From Halopenitus salinus (GTDB taxonomy: Archaea; Halobacteriota; Halobacteria; Halobacteriales; Haloferacaceae), in NCBI RefSeq assembly GCF_042662125.1, contig NZ_JBHSXL010000006.1, positions 341,145 through 405,144 on the forward strand: DNA of 64,000 nt, read 5' to 3'. A program made the translations under genes and the position numbers. Every line of letters starts with the position of its first letter. The stretch's first letter is position 1. This document shows, piece after piece, positions 15,712-23,536 of this stretch. Under the pieces are notes generated by a model. That model was not told the origin of the DNA and searched no databases. It saw only the letters and a list, made by a program, of their open reading frames with translations.

Positions 15712-16986
15712 TCAATACGCGTACTCGATGCGGGTCGTGCCGTCCGCGGACCGGACGATCACGGTGTCGCCGTCGTTGTTCCAGACCGCGCGATCCGAAC
15801 CCCAGTACAGCTCCGTGTCGGTGTCGGCCCCGTCGCCCGTGTAGACGGTCACGTGGTCGCCGGGTTCGAGTTCGAACCCGTCCGGGAACGAGTACGCGTT
15901 TCCGGCCGCATCCGAGAGGGTCCACCCGCCCAACGCGATCGGGTCCGTCCCGCGGTTCTCGAGGGTCACGTACTCGCCGTTGCGGTTCTCGTGGTCGTTC
16001 CCCTCCGCGTCGGCGTGGATCGCGACGACCGCGAGCCCGCCCTCGCTCGTGGCTCCCGCTCCATCAACGACGCGCCCGCCGTCGGTCCAGGCGCCCTCCT
16101 CGTAGCCCCACGCCCCGACCCCGTCCTCCCTCGCCGCCGTCTCCGCCGATCGGTAGGCTGACCGCCGCTCGAACTCGCTCTCGTAGAGGCGCGCGTATCC
16201 CTCGTCGATCAGCCGCCGGTTGAACGACGTCCGGGCCGACTCGTTTCGGTAGACGTAGACGAGCAGCCGGTCGTAGCTGCCGCGGTAGTCGGCGGTCGGA
16301 TCCGTCTCGACGTAGACGTCCTCGCCCGCGAGCCGCGTTTCTGCGTGGACGCTCGCTCGATCGCCCCACGCCGCGAGCCAGGTGCGGCCCGCCTCGTCGT
16401 CGGGGATCCCCTCCCACTCGGCGGGATCGACGTTCCCGTCGCCGACCTCGGGCGTGTCGACCCCGAGGAGCCGGATCGTGTCCCGCGAGCCGTCCGGGAG
16501 TCGCACGTGCATCGTGTCGCCGTCGACGACCTCGATCACCGTCACCCGCGTCCGGTGCCCGGAGGCGACGCCGTCATCCTCGGTTCCGACGTCCGCGTTC
16601 CCGTTCCCGCTCGGGATCTCGGGCTCGCCGTCCGCGCCATCGTCGAGGAGACCGTCGGCGCCCGGGATCGACGCCGGGCCGGCCACCGCGCCGATCGCGA
16701 GGACGAGAACGGCGACGAGGAGACCGATCGCCGCGAGCGCCTCGATCTCGCCGTGGCTGGCGCGCTCGCCGCGAGTTCCACGCTCGGAACGCTCGCCGTG
16801 ACTGGCACGGTTGCCACGCTCGCCGTGACTGGCGCGTTCGCCATCGCGTTCGTCGTTCGCGCCCCCCGGGAGATCGATCCGGCTCACCCGGGACGGTTCG
16901 AGCGCCACGGACCTAATCGTTGTCCACGGCCGCCGTTCGGGTTCCACTCGCGTGCCGTCGTCGATGTCGTTCCCGAGAATAGCCAT
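15712..16986 (-). CDS. Membrane-anchored thermonuclease with lamin-tail domain
   Basis: A 424-aa protein. An N-terminal region has a degenerate ASHGER repeat (about 50-80: ERASHGER, NRASHGER, ERASHGE). A single hydrophobic helix (about 84-103) follows, then a staphylococcal-nuclease domain (about 145-300) with VVDGDTMHV and IRLLGVDTPE, which carry the calcium-binding Asp and catalytic Arg positions. A C-terminal lamin-tail domain (about 318-424, GEYVTLENRG, GGWTLSD) completes it. The layout suggests a nuclease held outside the cell membrane, perhaps for using external DNA as a phosphate source. The start used gives a long pre-helix segment; a later start nearer the helix is possible. It is divergent from the Fe-S operon. 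Confidence 0.87.
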   Translation of the reverse strand: MAILGNDIDDGTRVEPERRPWTTIRSVALEPSRVSRIDLPGGANDERDGERASHGERGNRASHGERSERGTRGERASHGEIEALAAIGLLVAVLVLAIGAVAGPASIPGADGLLDDGADGEPEIPSGNGNADVGTEDDGVASGHRTRVTVIEVVDGDTMHVRLPDGSRDTIRLLGVDTPEVGDGNVDPAEWEGIPDDEAGRTWLAAWGDRASVHAETRLAGEDVYVETDPTADYRGSYDRLLVYVYRNESARTSFNRRLIDEGYARLYESEFERRSAYRSAETAAREDGVGAWGYEEGAWTDGGRVVDGAGATSEGGLAVVAIHADAEGNDHENRNGEYVTLENRGTDPIALGGWTLSDAAGNAYSFPDGFELEPGDHVTVYTGDGADTDTELYWGSDRAVWNNDGDTVIVRSADGTTRIEYAY

Positions 16987-17156
16987 GCCTGTCGGCGGCG
17001 GCGTTCCCGCGAATCACCGTCCTCCCGGCGTTCGAACATGTTTGTACCACTCGTTACTGTTTCGGAGGTTCGATCCTCGATCGATGTCCCGAACCAGACA
17101 CGCGGCTTCGACGCTCCGGCGCGGAGTATCGCCGCCCGAAATCCGGGTGATCGGTC

Positions 17157-18563
17157 GTGGGTGAGGATTCCGGCGACGAATCCGGTCCGAGCCGTGACTC
17201 GGGACCCACCGACGAGCGCCCGGAGGCTGCCGCCGATCGAGACGACATCTACGCGCGGGAGCGCCCCGATCCGACGAGCGGCGACGCGTCGGCGGACCGA
17301 GCGGGACGCTCGAATGGCTCGGCTCCCGGCGAGGGATCGTCGGTTCCCTCGAAGGCGGAGGCGGAGCGGATGCTCGCGGACGTCGACTACGACGCCGAGC
17401 TGGGCGCGGCGATGGCCGAGGACGCCCAGCGCGTCGTGGCCGGCGAGCTCTCGGAGGCCGAGTTCCACGAGCGCTACCACGAGGCAGTCCTCGAGGAGTT
17501 CGGACGCGACGCTCGCGAACTCCCCGAGATCCGAGCGGACATGGATGACGAGGTCGTCGTCGACGCCGACGACGAGGAGGGGCTGCGCGAGACGCTCGCG
17601 GACATCGCCGACGGCGAGGACCTCTCGCGACGCGAGGTGATGACGAAGGGCGGCGCGGCCGCCATGGCGCTCAGCGTCCTCGCGGGGTCGGGCTCGGAAT
17701 CCGACCCGCCGGCGGCGACGAGCGATTCCGGCGGCGACGAGGACAAAACCCGCTGGGGGATGGTGATCAACCTCAACAACTGCGACGGGTGTCTCTCCTG
17801 TATGGTCGCCTGCGACCAGGAGCACAACCTCTCGCGCGGGTCGAACTGGATGTACGTCATGGCCTACGAGGACGAGCATCAGGCCGGCGAGGAGAACTTC
17901 CTCGTTCGCACCTGCCAGCACTGTACCGACTCGCCGTGTACGAAGGTGTGTCCGGTCGGCGCCCGCCACACCCGCGAGGAGGACGGCCTCGTACTCACCG
18001 ACTACGACATCTGCATCGGCTGTCGCTACTGCGAGGTGTCGTGTCCCTACGGGGTCAACTACTTCCAGTGGGGCGAGCCGGACGTTCCCGAGTCGGAGAT
18101 CGACGACGACCACCAGATCGACGACCGGGGTCGGTGGGTCGGCTCGCGCCCGCCGGAGGGCGTGATGGGCAAGTGCACCTTCTGTGTCGACAGACAGGAC
18201 GGCCAGATGGGAGAGGAGAAGGTCGGCACCACCGCCTGCGAGGAGGCCTGTACGATGGACGCGATCCACTTCGGCGACCTGAACGACCCGGAGAGCCCCC
18301 CGAACCAGCACTTCGAGGAGTACGTCGACGGCCAGGAGAACGATCTGTCGGAGTTCCCTGAACGCAAGGAACACACGGTCTCGTCCTTCCAGCTCCTCGA
18401 GGAGCGCGGTACCGACCCCAACGTCACGTTCATCGGCAACGAGCCCTCCCAGGACGCAGAACAGGTCGAGGGTCCCGTCACCTACGAGGAGATGGGCCTC
18501 GTCGACGACCGCAAGGAGGTCCTCGATCGGGGCGCCGCGGCCGCGGGAGGTGAGAGCGCGTGA
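17157..18563 (+). CDS. 4Fe-4S electron-transfer subunit (NrfC/PsrB/DmsB-like)
   Basis: A 468-aa protein. The Fe-S part starts near residue 200 and has four cysteine clusters: CDGCLSCMVAC, CQHCTDSPCTKVCP, CIGCRYCEVSCP and CTFC...CEEAC, as in subunits that wire a molybdopterin enzyme to a membrane quinol module. A Tat-like motif, SRREVMTKGGAAAMA, begins at residue 157, not at the N-terminus. It follows an acidic 156-residue extension containing a helical block (EAEFHERYHEAVLEEFG). GTG 17157 is the start with the longest consistent acidic coding. The stop overlaps the next gene by 4 bases. No catalytic subunit is encoded nearby. Confidence 0.9.
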   Translation: MGEDSGDESGPSRDSGPTDERPEAAADRDDIYARERPDPTSGDASADRAGRSNGSAPGEGSSVPSKAEAERMLADVDYDAELGAAMAEDAQRVVAGELSEAEFHERYHEAVLEEFGRDARELPEIRADMDDEVVVDADDEEGLRETLADIADGEDLSRREVMTKGGAAAMALSVLAGSGSESDPPAATSDSGGDEDKTRWGMVINLNNCDGCLSCMVACDQEHNLSRGSNWMYVMAYEDEHQAGEENFLVRTCQHCTDSPCTKVCPVGARHTREEDGLVLTDYDICIGCRYCEVSCPYGVNYFQWGEPDVPESEIDDDHQIDDRGRWVGSRPPEGVMGKCTFCVDRQDGQMGEEKVGTTACEEACTMDAIHFGDLNDPESPPNQHFEEYVDGQENDLSEFPERKEHTVSSFQLLEERGTDPNVTFIGNEPSQDAEQVEGPVTYEEMGLVDDRKEVLDRGAAAAGGESA

Positions 18564-19903
18564 GCACCGACGACGCCGGCGTCGACGTGACGGCCGTCTC
18601 CCGTGAGACGCTCGTGCGTCCGATCACCACGGTCACGCCGCGGTACGCGCTCGCGTTCCTCGCCGCGCTCGCCGCCATCGGCGTCTGGGTCGCCTTCTAC
18701 CTCCAGCAGCTTCGCCACGGGCTCATCGTCACCAACCTCGCGGACTGGGGCTCCGGCGGCGGGGTGCCCTGGGGGCTGTACATCGGCGCGTTCATCTGGT
18801 GGGTCGGCATCGCCCACGGCGGGATCATCCTCTCCGCGGCCGTCCGGCTGCTCGGCATGGACACCTATCAGCCGGTCGCTCGCCTGGCCGAGCTGTTGAC
18901 GATCGCCGCGTTGACCTGCGCCGGGCTGTTCATCCTCATCCACGTCGGGCGGCCGGACCGGCTCGTCACGAGCGTCGTCCCCGCCTGGCCGACCCGCGTC
19001 CAGTGGTCGCCGCTGATGTGGGACGTCACGGTCATCACCGCCTACTTCGTGTTGACCGCGACCTACCTCCTGTTGACCATCCGCTACGACCTCCATCGGC
19101 TTCGCGACCGCCTCCCCGACCGGTTCGCGCCGATCTACGCGCTGTTGCTCGTCGGCTACTCCGAGCGCGAGGACGCGGTTGTCGAGCGGATGGTCTGGTG
19201 GATCGCCTTCGCGATCATCATCATGGCGCCGCTTCTGTTGCACGGCGGGGTCATCCCCTGGCTGTTCGCGCTGTTGCCCTCGATGGCAGGCTGGGCCGGC
19301 GGCGTCCAGGGACCGTCGTTCCTCTCCATCGCGTTGACCTCCGCGGTCAGCGGGATCGTCATCATCGCCGCGGCGTTCCGATACGCCTACGGCTGGGAGG
19401 AGCTCATCCCCGACGCCGTCTTCGTCGGGCTCGGCAAGTGGCTCGGCTTCTTCAGCCTCATGTTCCTGTGGCTCCAGCTCCAGCAGGTCATCACCGGGAT
19501 CTTCGCCGCGCCGACCACCCTCCAGCACGCGACCGAGGTCAAGATCGCGACGCCGCTCTACTGGGTCGCGATCGTCCTCGTCGCGCTCGCGATGGTGTAC
19601 GTCTTCGCGGCCTCGCTGCGTCCCTCGCTCTTTTCGATCCCCGTCCTCGTCGCGCTCTCCGGCGGCGTGTTGGCGGGTACGCTGATCGAGAAGGTGCTCT
19701 TCGTCGTCGAGGGGCTGATGCACGCGCACTTCCAGCTGTATTCGGGCGTGCCCGGGACCTACACGCCCTCGGCCGTCGAGCTGTCGGCGCTGCTCGGCAC
19801 GATCGGGATCGTGGCGGCGTTCTTCCTCGTCGTCTCGAAGGTGATCCCGGTGGTCGAGCTGCACGCCATCGAGTCCGACCACGAGGAGGTGGACGCGCGA
19901 TGA
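18560..19903 (+). CDS. NrfD/PsrC-like quinol-handling membrane subunit
   Basis: A 447-aa protein with about ten hydrophobic helices and the NrfD/PsrC pattern (VPWGLYIGAFIWWVGIAHGGI near the N-terminus; GRPDRLVTSV after helix 3; PLLLHGGVIPWLF). Family members exchange electrons between quinones and the Fe-S subunit without haem. The gene starts with a GTG inside the last codons of the Fe-S gene and its stop overlaps the start of the following small gene, so the three are translationally coupled. Confidence 0.92.
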   Translation: MSTDDAGVDVTAVSRETLVRPITTVTPRYALAFLAALAAIGVWVAFYLQQLRHGLIVTNLADWGSGGGVPWGLYIGAFIWWVGIAHGGIILSAAVRLLGMDTYQPVARLAELLTIAALTCAGLFILIHVGRPDRLVTSVVPAWPTRVQWSPLMWDVTVITAYFVLTATYLLLTIRYDLHRLRDRLPDRFAPIYALLLVGYSEREDAVVERMVWWIAFAIIIMAPLLLHGGVIPWLFALLPSMAGWAGGVQGPSFLSIALTSAVSGIVIIAAAFRYAYGWEELIPDAVFVGLGKWLGFFSLMFLWLQLQQVITGIFAAPTTLQHATEVKIATPLYWVAIVLVALAMVYVFAASLRPSLFSIPVLVALSGGVLAGTLIEKVLFVVEGLMHAHFQLYSGVPGTYTPSAVELSALLGTIGIVAAFFLVVSKVIPVVELHAIESDHEEVDAR

Positions 19904-20139
19904 CCGTCCCGCTCGCCAGCTCGGCCGGCTACGCGCTCCCGTTCGTCGGTCCCGGCACCTACCTCATCTTCGGGATCGTCTTGTTGCCCGTCTACGTGAT
20001 GGTGATCGCGTGGTTCCTCGGCGACCCCCGCGACGCGGAGACGGGGCTCCTCGGGGTCGGCTACCTCGTCGGGCTCACCACCGCGCTGTGGGGCGGGCTG
20101 TTCCTCGCGACGCTGGCCATCGGATACGCGTTCTTCTGA
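19900..20139 (+). CDS. Small two-helix membrane protein of the NrfCD operon
   Basis: ATG 19900 overlaps the stop of the NrfD gene (ATGA). The 79-aa product has two hydrophobic helices (TYLIFGIVLLPVYVMVIAWFL and GYLVGLTTALWGGLFLATLA) around a short charged loop, GDPRDAETG. I know no family name for it. Its tight coupling argues for a small accessory subunit of the same membrane complex. Confidence 0.82.
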   Translation: MTVPLASSAGYALPFVGPGTYLIFGIVLLPVYVMVIAWFLGDPRDAETGLLGVGYLVGLTTALWGGLFLATLAIGYAFF

Positions 20140-20280
20140 GGCACCCTCTCCCCTCCCTACCACCTACCACGAGACCGATCGAACCGCTCACACCACTCAG
20201 ACACGACCGATGCGCGCGACGCACAACCGACACGCGCGATCCACGACCAACACACGATCCACGTCCCCGACCCCAAGCCA

Positions 20281-21540
20281 ATGACCGTCACCGAACCCGA
20301 CCTGATCCACCGACTCACCGACGTGACCGACCCGATGAACGACGACGACGTCGTCTCGCTGGGACTCGTCAACGACGTCTCAATCGAGGGCGGGACCGCC
20401 GAGGTCTCGCTGGCGTTCAACGCGCCCTACTCGCCCGCCGAGATCGACGTCGGCGACGCGATCCGCGGGACGATCGAGGACGCCGGCCTCGAGCCCGAAC
20501 TCTCGGCGGCGGTGGGGGCCGACCACGGCTTCGACGCGGACGTCCTGCCCGGCGTCCGCAACGTCATCGCCGTCGCCTCCGGAAAGGGCGGCGTCGGCAA
20601 GACGACCGTCGCAGCCAACCTCGCGGCGGGCCTCCACGACCGCGGCGCGCGCGTCGGCATCCTCGATGCGGACGTTCACGGGCCGAACGTCCCTCGACTG
20701 CTCCCGACCGAGAACGAGCCCGGCGTCATGCCCGACGGCGAGATCGTCCCGCCGCGTTCGGACGGCGTCATGGTGATGAGCGCGGACCACATGATGCCGA
20801 ACGACGACGACCAGCCCGCGGTCCTCCGCGGCCCGATGGTGAACAACGTGATGATGAAGTTCATCACCGAGGTCCAGTGGGGCCGGCTCGACTACCTGGT
20901 CGTCGACCTGCCGCCGGGCACCGGCGACGCGTCGTTGAACCTGCTGCAGACGCTGCCGGTCGCCGGCGTGGTGATCGTGACCACGCCACAGGAGATGGCC
21001 GTGGCCGACGCCCGCAAGGGGCTTCGCCTCTTCGCCGACCACGACGCGCCGGTGCTCGGGGTCGTCGAGAACATGGCCGCCTTCCGGTGTCCCGACTGCG
21101 GGGACACCCACGAGGTCTTCGGCGACGGCGGCGCCGACGCCATCGGCGAGGACTACGACGTCCCCGTCCTCTCGCGGCTCCCCGTCCACCCCGACTTCGA
21201 CACCGGGTCCCGCGACGGGCCGACGATCCGCGATCCGGAAAGCGACGTCCGCTCCGACCTCTTCGATCTCACCGACGCCGTCGCCGACCGCGTCGGCGCG
21301 ATCAACCGCCGGAAGGTCGCAGAACACGTCGGCGCCCGCGAGGCCGACGGAGACGGGAGCGGTGCCGGCAAGGGGTCGGACCGCGACGGCGGCGGTCACG
21401 GGCGGGACGGCGATCACGACCGGAGCGACGATGACGGACGTGGCGGCGGCGGGCAGTATCGAAGCGGCCACGATCACGGACCCAAGGGTCACGCCTGCGG
21501 GGCTCACGGCGAGCCGTCCGCTGCGACGGGGCCGAAGTAA
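20281..21540 (+). CDS. mrp: Mrp/ApbC (NBP35-family) iron-sulfur carrier ATPase
   Basis: A 419-aa P-loop protein. An N-terminal MIP18/DUF59-like domain (1-85) is followed by the deviant Walker A SGKGGVGKT (100-108), Walker B VVDLPPGTGD and a CPDC pair near residue 267. These proteins carry or transfer Fe-S clusters. The C-terminal ~70 residues form an unusual Gly/Asp/His-rich tail ending in GHDHGPKGHACGAHGE, which could bind metal. It lies 141 bases after the NrfCD operon in the same direction; the spacer is C/A-rich without a clear TATA box. A role in loading clusters into the Fe-S subunit is an inference from position. Confidence 0.92.
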   Translation: MTVTEPDLIHRLTDVTDPMNDDDVVSLGLVNDVSIEGGTAEVSLAFNAPYSPAEIDVGDAIRGTIEDAGLEPELSAAVGADHGFDADVLPGVRNVIAVASGKGGVGKTTVAANLAAGLHDRGARVGILDADVHGPNVPRLLPTENEPGVMPDGEIVPPRSDGVMVMSADHMMPNDDDQPAVLRGPMVNNVMMKFITEVQWGRLDYLVVDLPPGTGDASLNLLQTLPVAGVVIVTTPQEMAVADARKGLRLFADHDAPVLGVVENMAAFRCPDCGDTHEVFGDGGADAIGEDYDVPVLSRLPVHPDFDTGSRDGPTIRDPESDVRSDLFDLTDAVADRVGAINRRKVAEHVGAREADGDGSGAGKGSDRDGGGHGRDGDHDRSDDDGRGGGGQYRSGHDHGPKGHACGAHGEPSAATGPK

Positions 21541-21546
21541 GGGTCG

Positions 21547-21990
21547 TCAACACGAGTACCACGGTTCGATCGCCCCGTCCCGGCGTAGCGTGAGTCCGAT
21601 ATCCGCCCGATCACACTCGAAATCGGCCGGCAGATCCGGGGCGTACCGCCACGTGCGGGAGACGCCGTCCGCCGTGAACGCGTGTACGCTCGCGGGAGTC
21701 GCCTCGATCGCACCGCACCCCGCCATCTTCTCGGGGCCAAGGGAGAACACGCGACTGAATATCATCTCCGCCTCGGCGTCCGTCACGCGGACCGCGATTT
21801 GGGCCGTCGACGACGTGTCGTTCAGGACGGTGACCTCGATCGGATCGTCGGTACGGCCGGAGTCGCGTCCCGGGAGTACGCCACTACAGCCGGCGGTCGA
21901 TGCGGACGCCACGGCGCCGAGCGCGGCGAGAACCCGCCGTCGAGACGATCGGGATTCTCGGAGCGGGGCGGAGGCACGATCGGAGGGCAT
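21547..21990 (-). CDS. Tat-type lipoprotein, unknown function
   Basis: A 147-aa secreted lipoprotein. The twin-arginine sequence SSRRRVLAALG (about 15-25) is followed by a hydrophobic stretch and the lipobox STAGC, with Cys35 as the lipid anchor. The mature part is about 112 residues (PIEVTVLNDTSSTAQIAVRV..., beta-rich), with further cysteines near GCGAIEA and FECDRAD and a C-terminal cysteine. I do not recognise the domain. ATG 21990 gives a normal Tat signal; the longer frame upstream does not look coding. It is convergent with mrp. Confidence 0.8.
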   Translation of the reverse strand: MPSDRASAPLRESRSSRRRVLAALGAVASASTAGCSGVLPGRDSGRTDDPIEVTVLNDTSSTAQIAVRVTDAEAEMIFSRVFSLGPEKMAGCGAIEATPASVHAFTADGVSRTWRYAPDLPADFECDRADIGLTLRRDGAIEPWYSC

Positions 21991-22199
21991 CGTCGATCCG
22001 GTCGGTGCTCCGGTCGAAAAACGGTACCGGACGATCGAGGACCCCGCGGGACCGGACAGGGGATCGGTACACGGATGGTGGAGAGATCGGCCGGAACACG
22101 TCACGCGAGTCGGGCTGGGGAACCGGGATGAAGACGTGGCGGGCAACCCGAGGCGAGCAACCGACACGAAACTAAGTCCCTATGGCCCGTCCGTCCGGT

Positions 22200-22643
22200 A
22201 TGCCGACTCCATGTGAGACGTACATCGAGAACCGCGTTCGGATACAGCCCGACATGACCAACAACTACGACACCGCCCACGGCGGGGTGGTGATGAAGCT
22301 CATGGACGAGGTGGGGGCGATGTCCGCGATGCGTTTCGCCGGCGAGACGTGCGTTACAGCTCGGATATCGGGACTCGATTTTACCCGCCCGATTCCCCGG
22401 GGTGACATTGCGGTCGTCGAGGCGTGGGCGTACCGGGTGGGTCGCTCCAGCATCCGGGTGCGAGTCGTCGTCGACCGCGAGGATCCACGGACGGGCGAGC
22501 GGAAGCGGACCAGTGAGTCGTGTTTCGTCTTCGTCGCCGTCGACGAGGATGGGTCTCCAATCGAGGTTCCGGAGCTCCACAGTCCGACGGACCGGGACCG
22601 CCAACTCGAAGAGCGCGGCCGTGCGGCCGACTCGGCTGAGTGA
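22200..22643 (+). CDS. Hotdog-fold acyl-CoA thioesterase
   Basis: A 147-aa hotdog protein with the acyl-CoA thioesterase core NNYDTAHGGVVMKLMDE (catalytic Asp in LMDE), followed by DFTRPIPRGD. It hydrolyses acyl-CoA; the chain length is unknown. An earlier in-frame ATG at 22182 is possible. The start at 22200 (MPTPCETYIEN) matches the family better and lies about 28 bases from an AACTAAGT promoter-like element. Confidence 0.87.
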   Translation: MPTPCETYIENRVRIQPDMTNNYDTAHGGVVMKLMDEVGAMSAMRFAGETCVTARISGLDFTRPIPRGDIAVVEAWAYRVGRSSIRVRVVVDREDPRTGERKRTSESCFVFVAVDEDGSPIEVPELHSPTDRDRQLEERGRAADSAE

Positions 22644-22678
22644 AATGGGTGTCTCCGTGTACGCACCCTTCAAAACGG

Positions 22679-22861
22679 ACTCGGGCGGGTTCGAACCGAC
22701 CTCACAGACATGTCTATGACTCACTTCGTTCGTCCCAGAAATGGGCTCGGGCGGGTTCGAACCGGAGCAAGACGGTCGTCTCGCTTCGCTCGACGCTGCG
22801 TCTTGCAGGGTTCGAACCGCGCCCCGCCACACCTGCGGCTCACCGTTCGGTTCGCCACAGG
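22679..22861 (-). repeat. Three tRNA-Val 3'-fragment plus hairpin units
   Basis: Three units of about 60 nt stand in a row beside tRNA-Val. Each starts with a piece of the tRNA 3' part: 22680-22698 (CTCGGGCGGGTTCGAACCG), 22742-22764 (adds TGGG before it) and about 22808-22819 (GGGTTCGAACCG only). Each piece is followed by a hairpin: TCTATGAC/GTCCCAGA with loop TCACTTCGTTC (22721-22731); GCAAGACG (22767-22774)/CGTCTTGC (22799-22806) with inner CGTC/GACG and loop TCGCTTCGCTC (22781-22791); and CCTGCGGC/GCCACAGG with loop TCACCGTTCGGTTC (22840-22853). None keeps the tRNA 5' half. Confidence 0.85.
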
Positions 22862-22863
22862 AG

Positions 22864-22937
22864 TGGGCTCGGGCGGGTTCGAACCGCCGACCTCAGCCTT
22901 GTAAAGGCCGCGTCATAACCAGCTAGACCACGAGCCC
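22864..22937 (-). tRNA. tRNA-Val (TAC)
   Basis: Minus-strand cloverleaf. The acceptor GGGCTCG pairs with CGAGCCC, followed by discriminator A. The anticodon arm is CGGCC-TTTACAA-GGCTG with anticodon TAC. The T arm is GGCGG-TTCGAAC-CCGCC. CCA is not encoded. A GTTTTCC element (minus strand, about 22963) lies 26 bases upstream of the 5' end. The hairpin units lie directly past its 3' end. Confidence 0.97.
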
Positions 22938-22998
22938 GTACCGTTTCGATCGGCCCCGGAGCGGAAAACGGTTTCTTTCCGCGCCACGAAGCCCGCCC

Positions 22999-23463
22999 GT
23001 GAACCGCCGTCTCACCGTCGTCGGCCTGTTGCTCGTCGCCGCCGCGCTCGGCGTGCTCGCCGTCGACCTCTGGCCCGGCGACCCCGGCGAGTACGAGCGA
23101 ACCACGATCGAGGTCGAGGACGGCACGACCGGGGACCGACTGGCGACCGTCGACGTCCGGATCGCCGACACCCGGGACAAACGCTACACCGGCCTCTCGG
23201 AGACCGACTCGCTCGACCCGAACGAGGGCATGCTCTTCGTCCACGACGAGGTCGGCACCCACGCCTACGTGATGCGGAACATGTCGTTCCCGCTCGACAT
23301 CCTCTTCGTGGACGCCGACGGGACGATCACGACCATCCACTCCGCGGAGGCCGACTCCGACGACCGCTTCGAGGGACGCGGGAGGTACGTCCTCGAGGTC
23401 CGATACGGCTACGCGGCCGAAAACGGGATCGAGGTTGGAGATCGCGTGATCGTCGATCGATGA
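22999..23463 (+). CDS. DUF192 family protein, membrane-anchored
   Basis: A 154-aa protein with one N-terminal hydrophobic helix (LTVVGLLLVAAALGVLAV), probably an anchor or signal. A complete DUF192 domain follows, with RYTGLSETDSL, GMLFVHDE, MRNMSFPLDILFVD and a C-terminal VLEV...GIEVGDRVIV. The function of DUF192 is not established. The start is a GTG at 22999; tRNA-Val is divergent from it. Confidence 0.88.
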   Translation: MNRRLTVVGLLLVAAALGVLAVDLWPGDPGEYERTTIEVEDGTTGDRLATVDVRIADTRDKRYTGLSETDSLDPNEGMLFVHDEVGTHAYVMRNMSFPLDILFVDADGTITTIHSAEADSDDRFEGRGRYVLEVRYGYAAENGIEVGDRVIVDR

Positions 23464-23536
23464 GCGGGAGAGGCTCGTCGAGCGACGACACCCCGAAGGG
23501 AAGCCTCTTTGCCGCGACGGCGGTAGGATCGACCGA

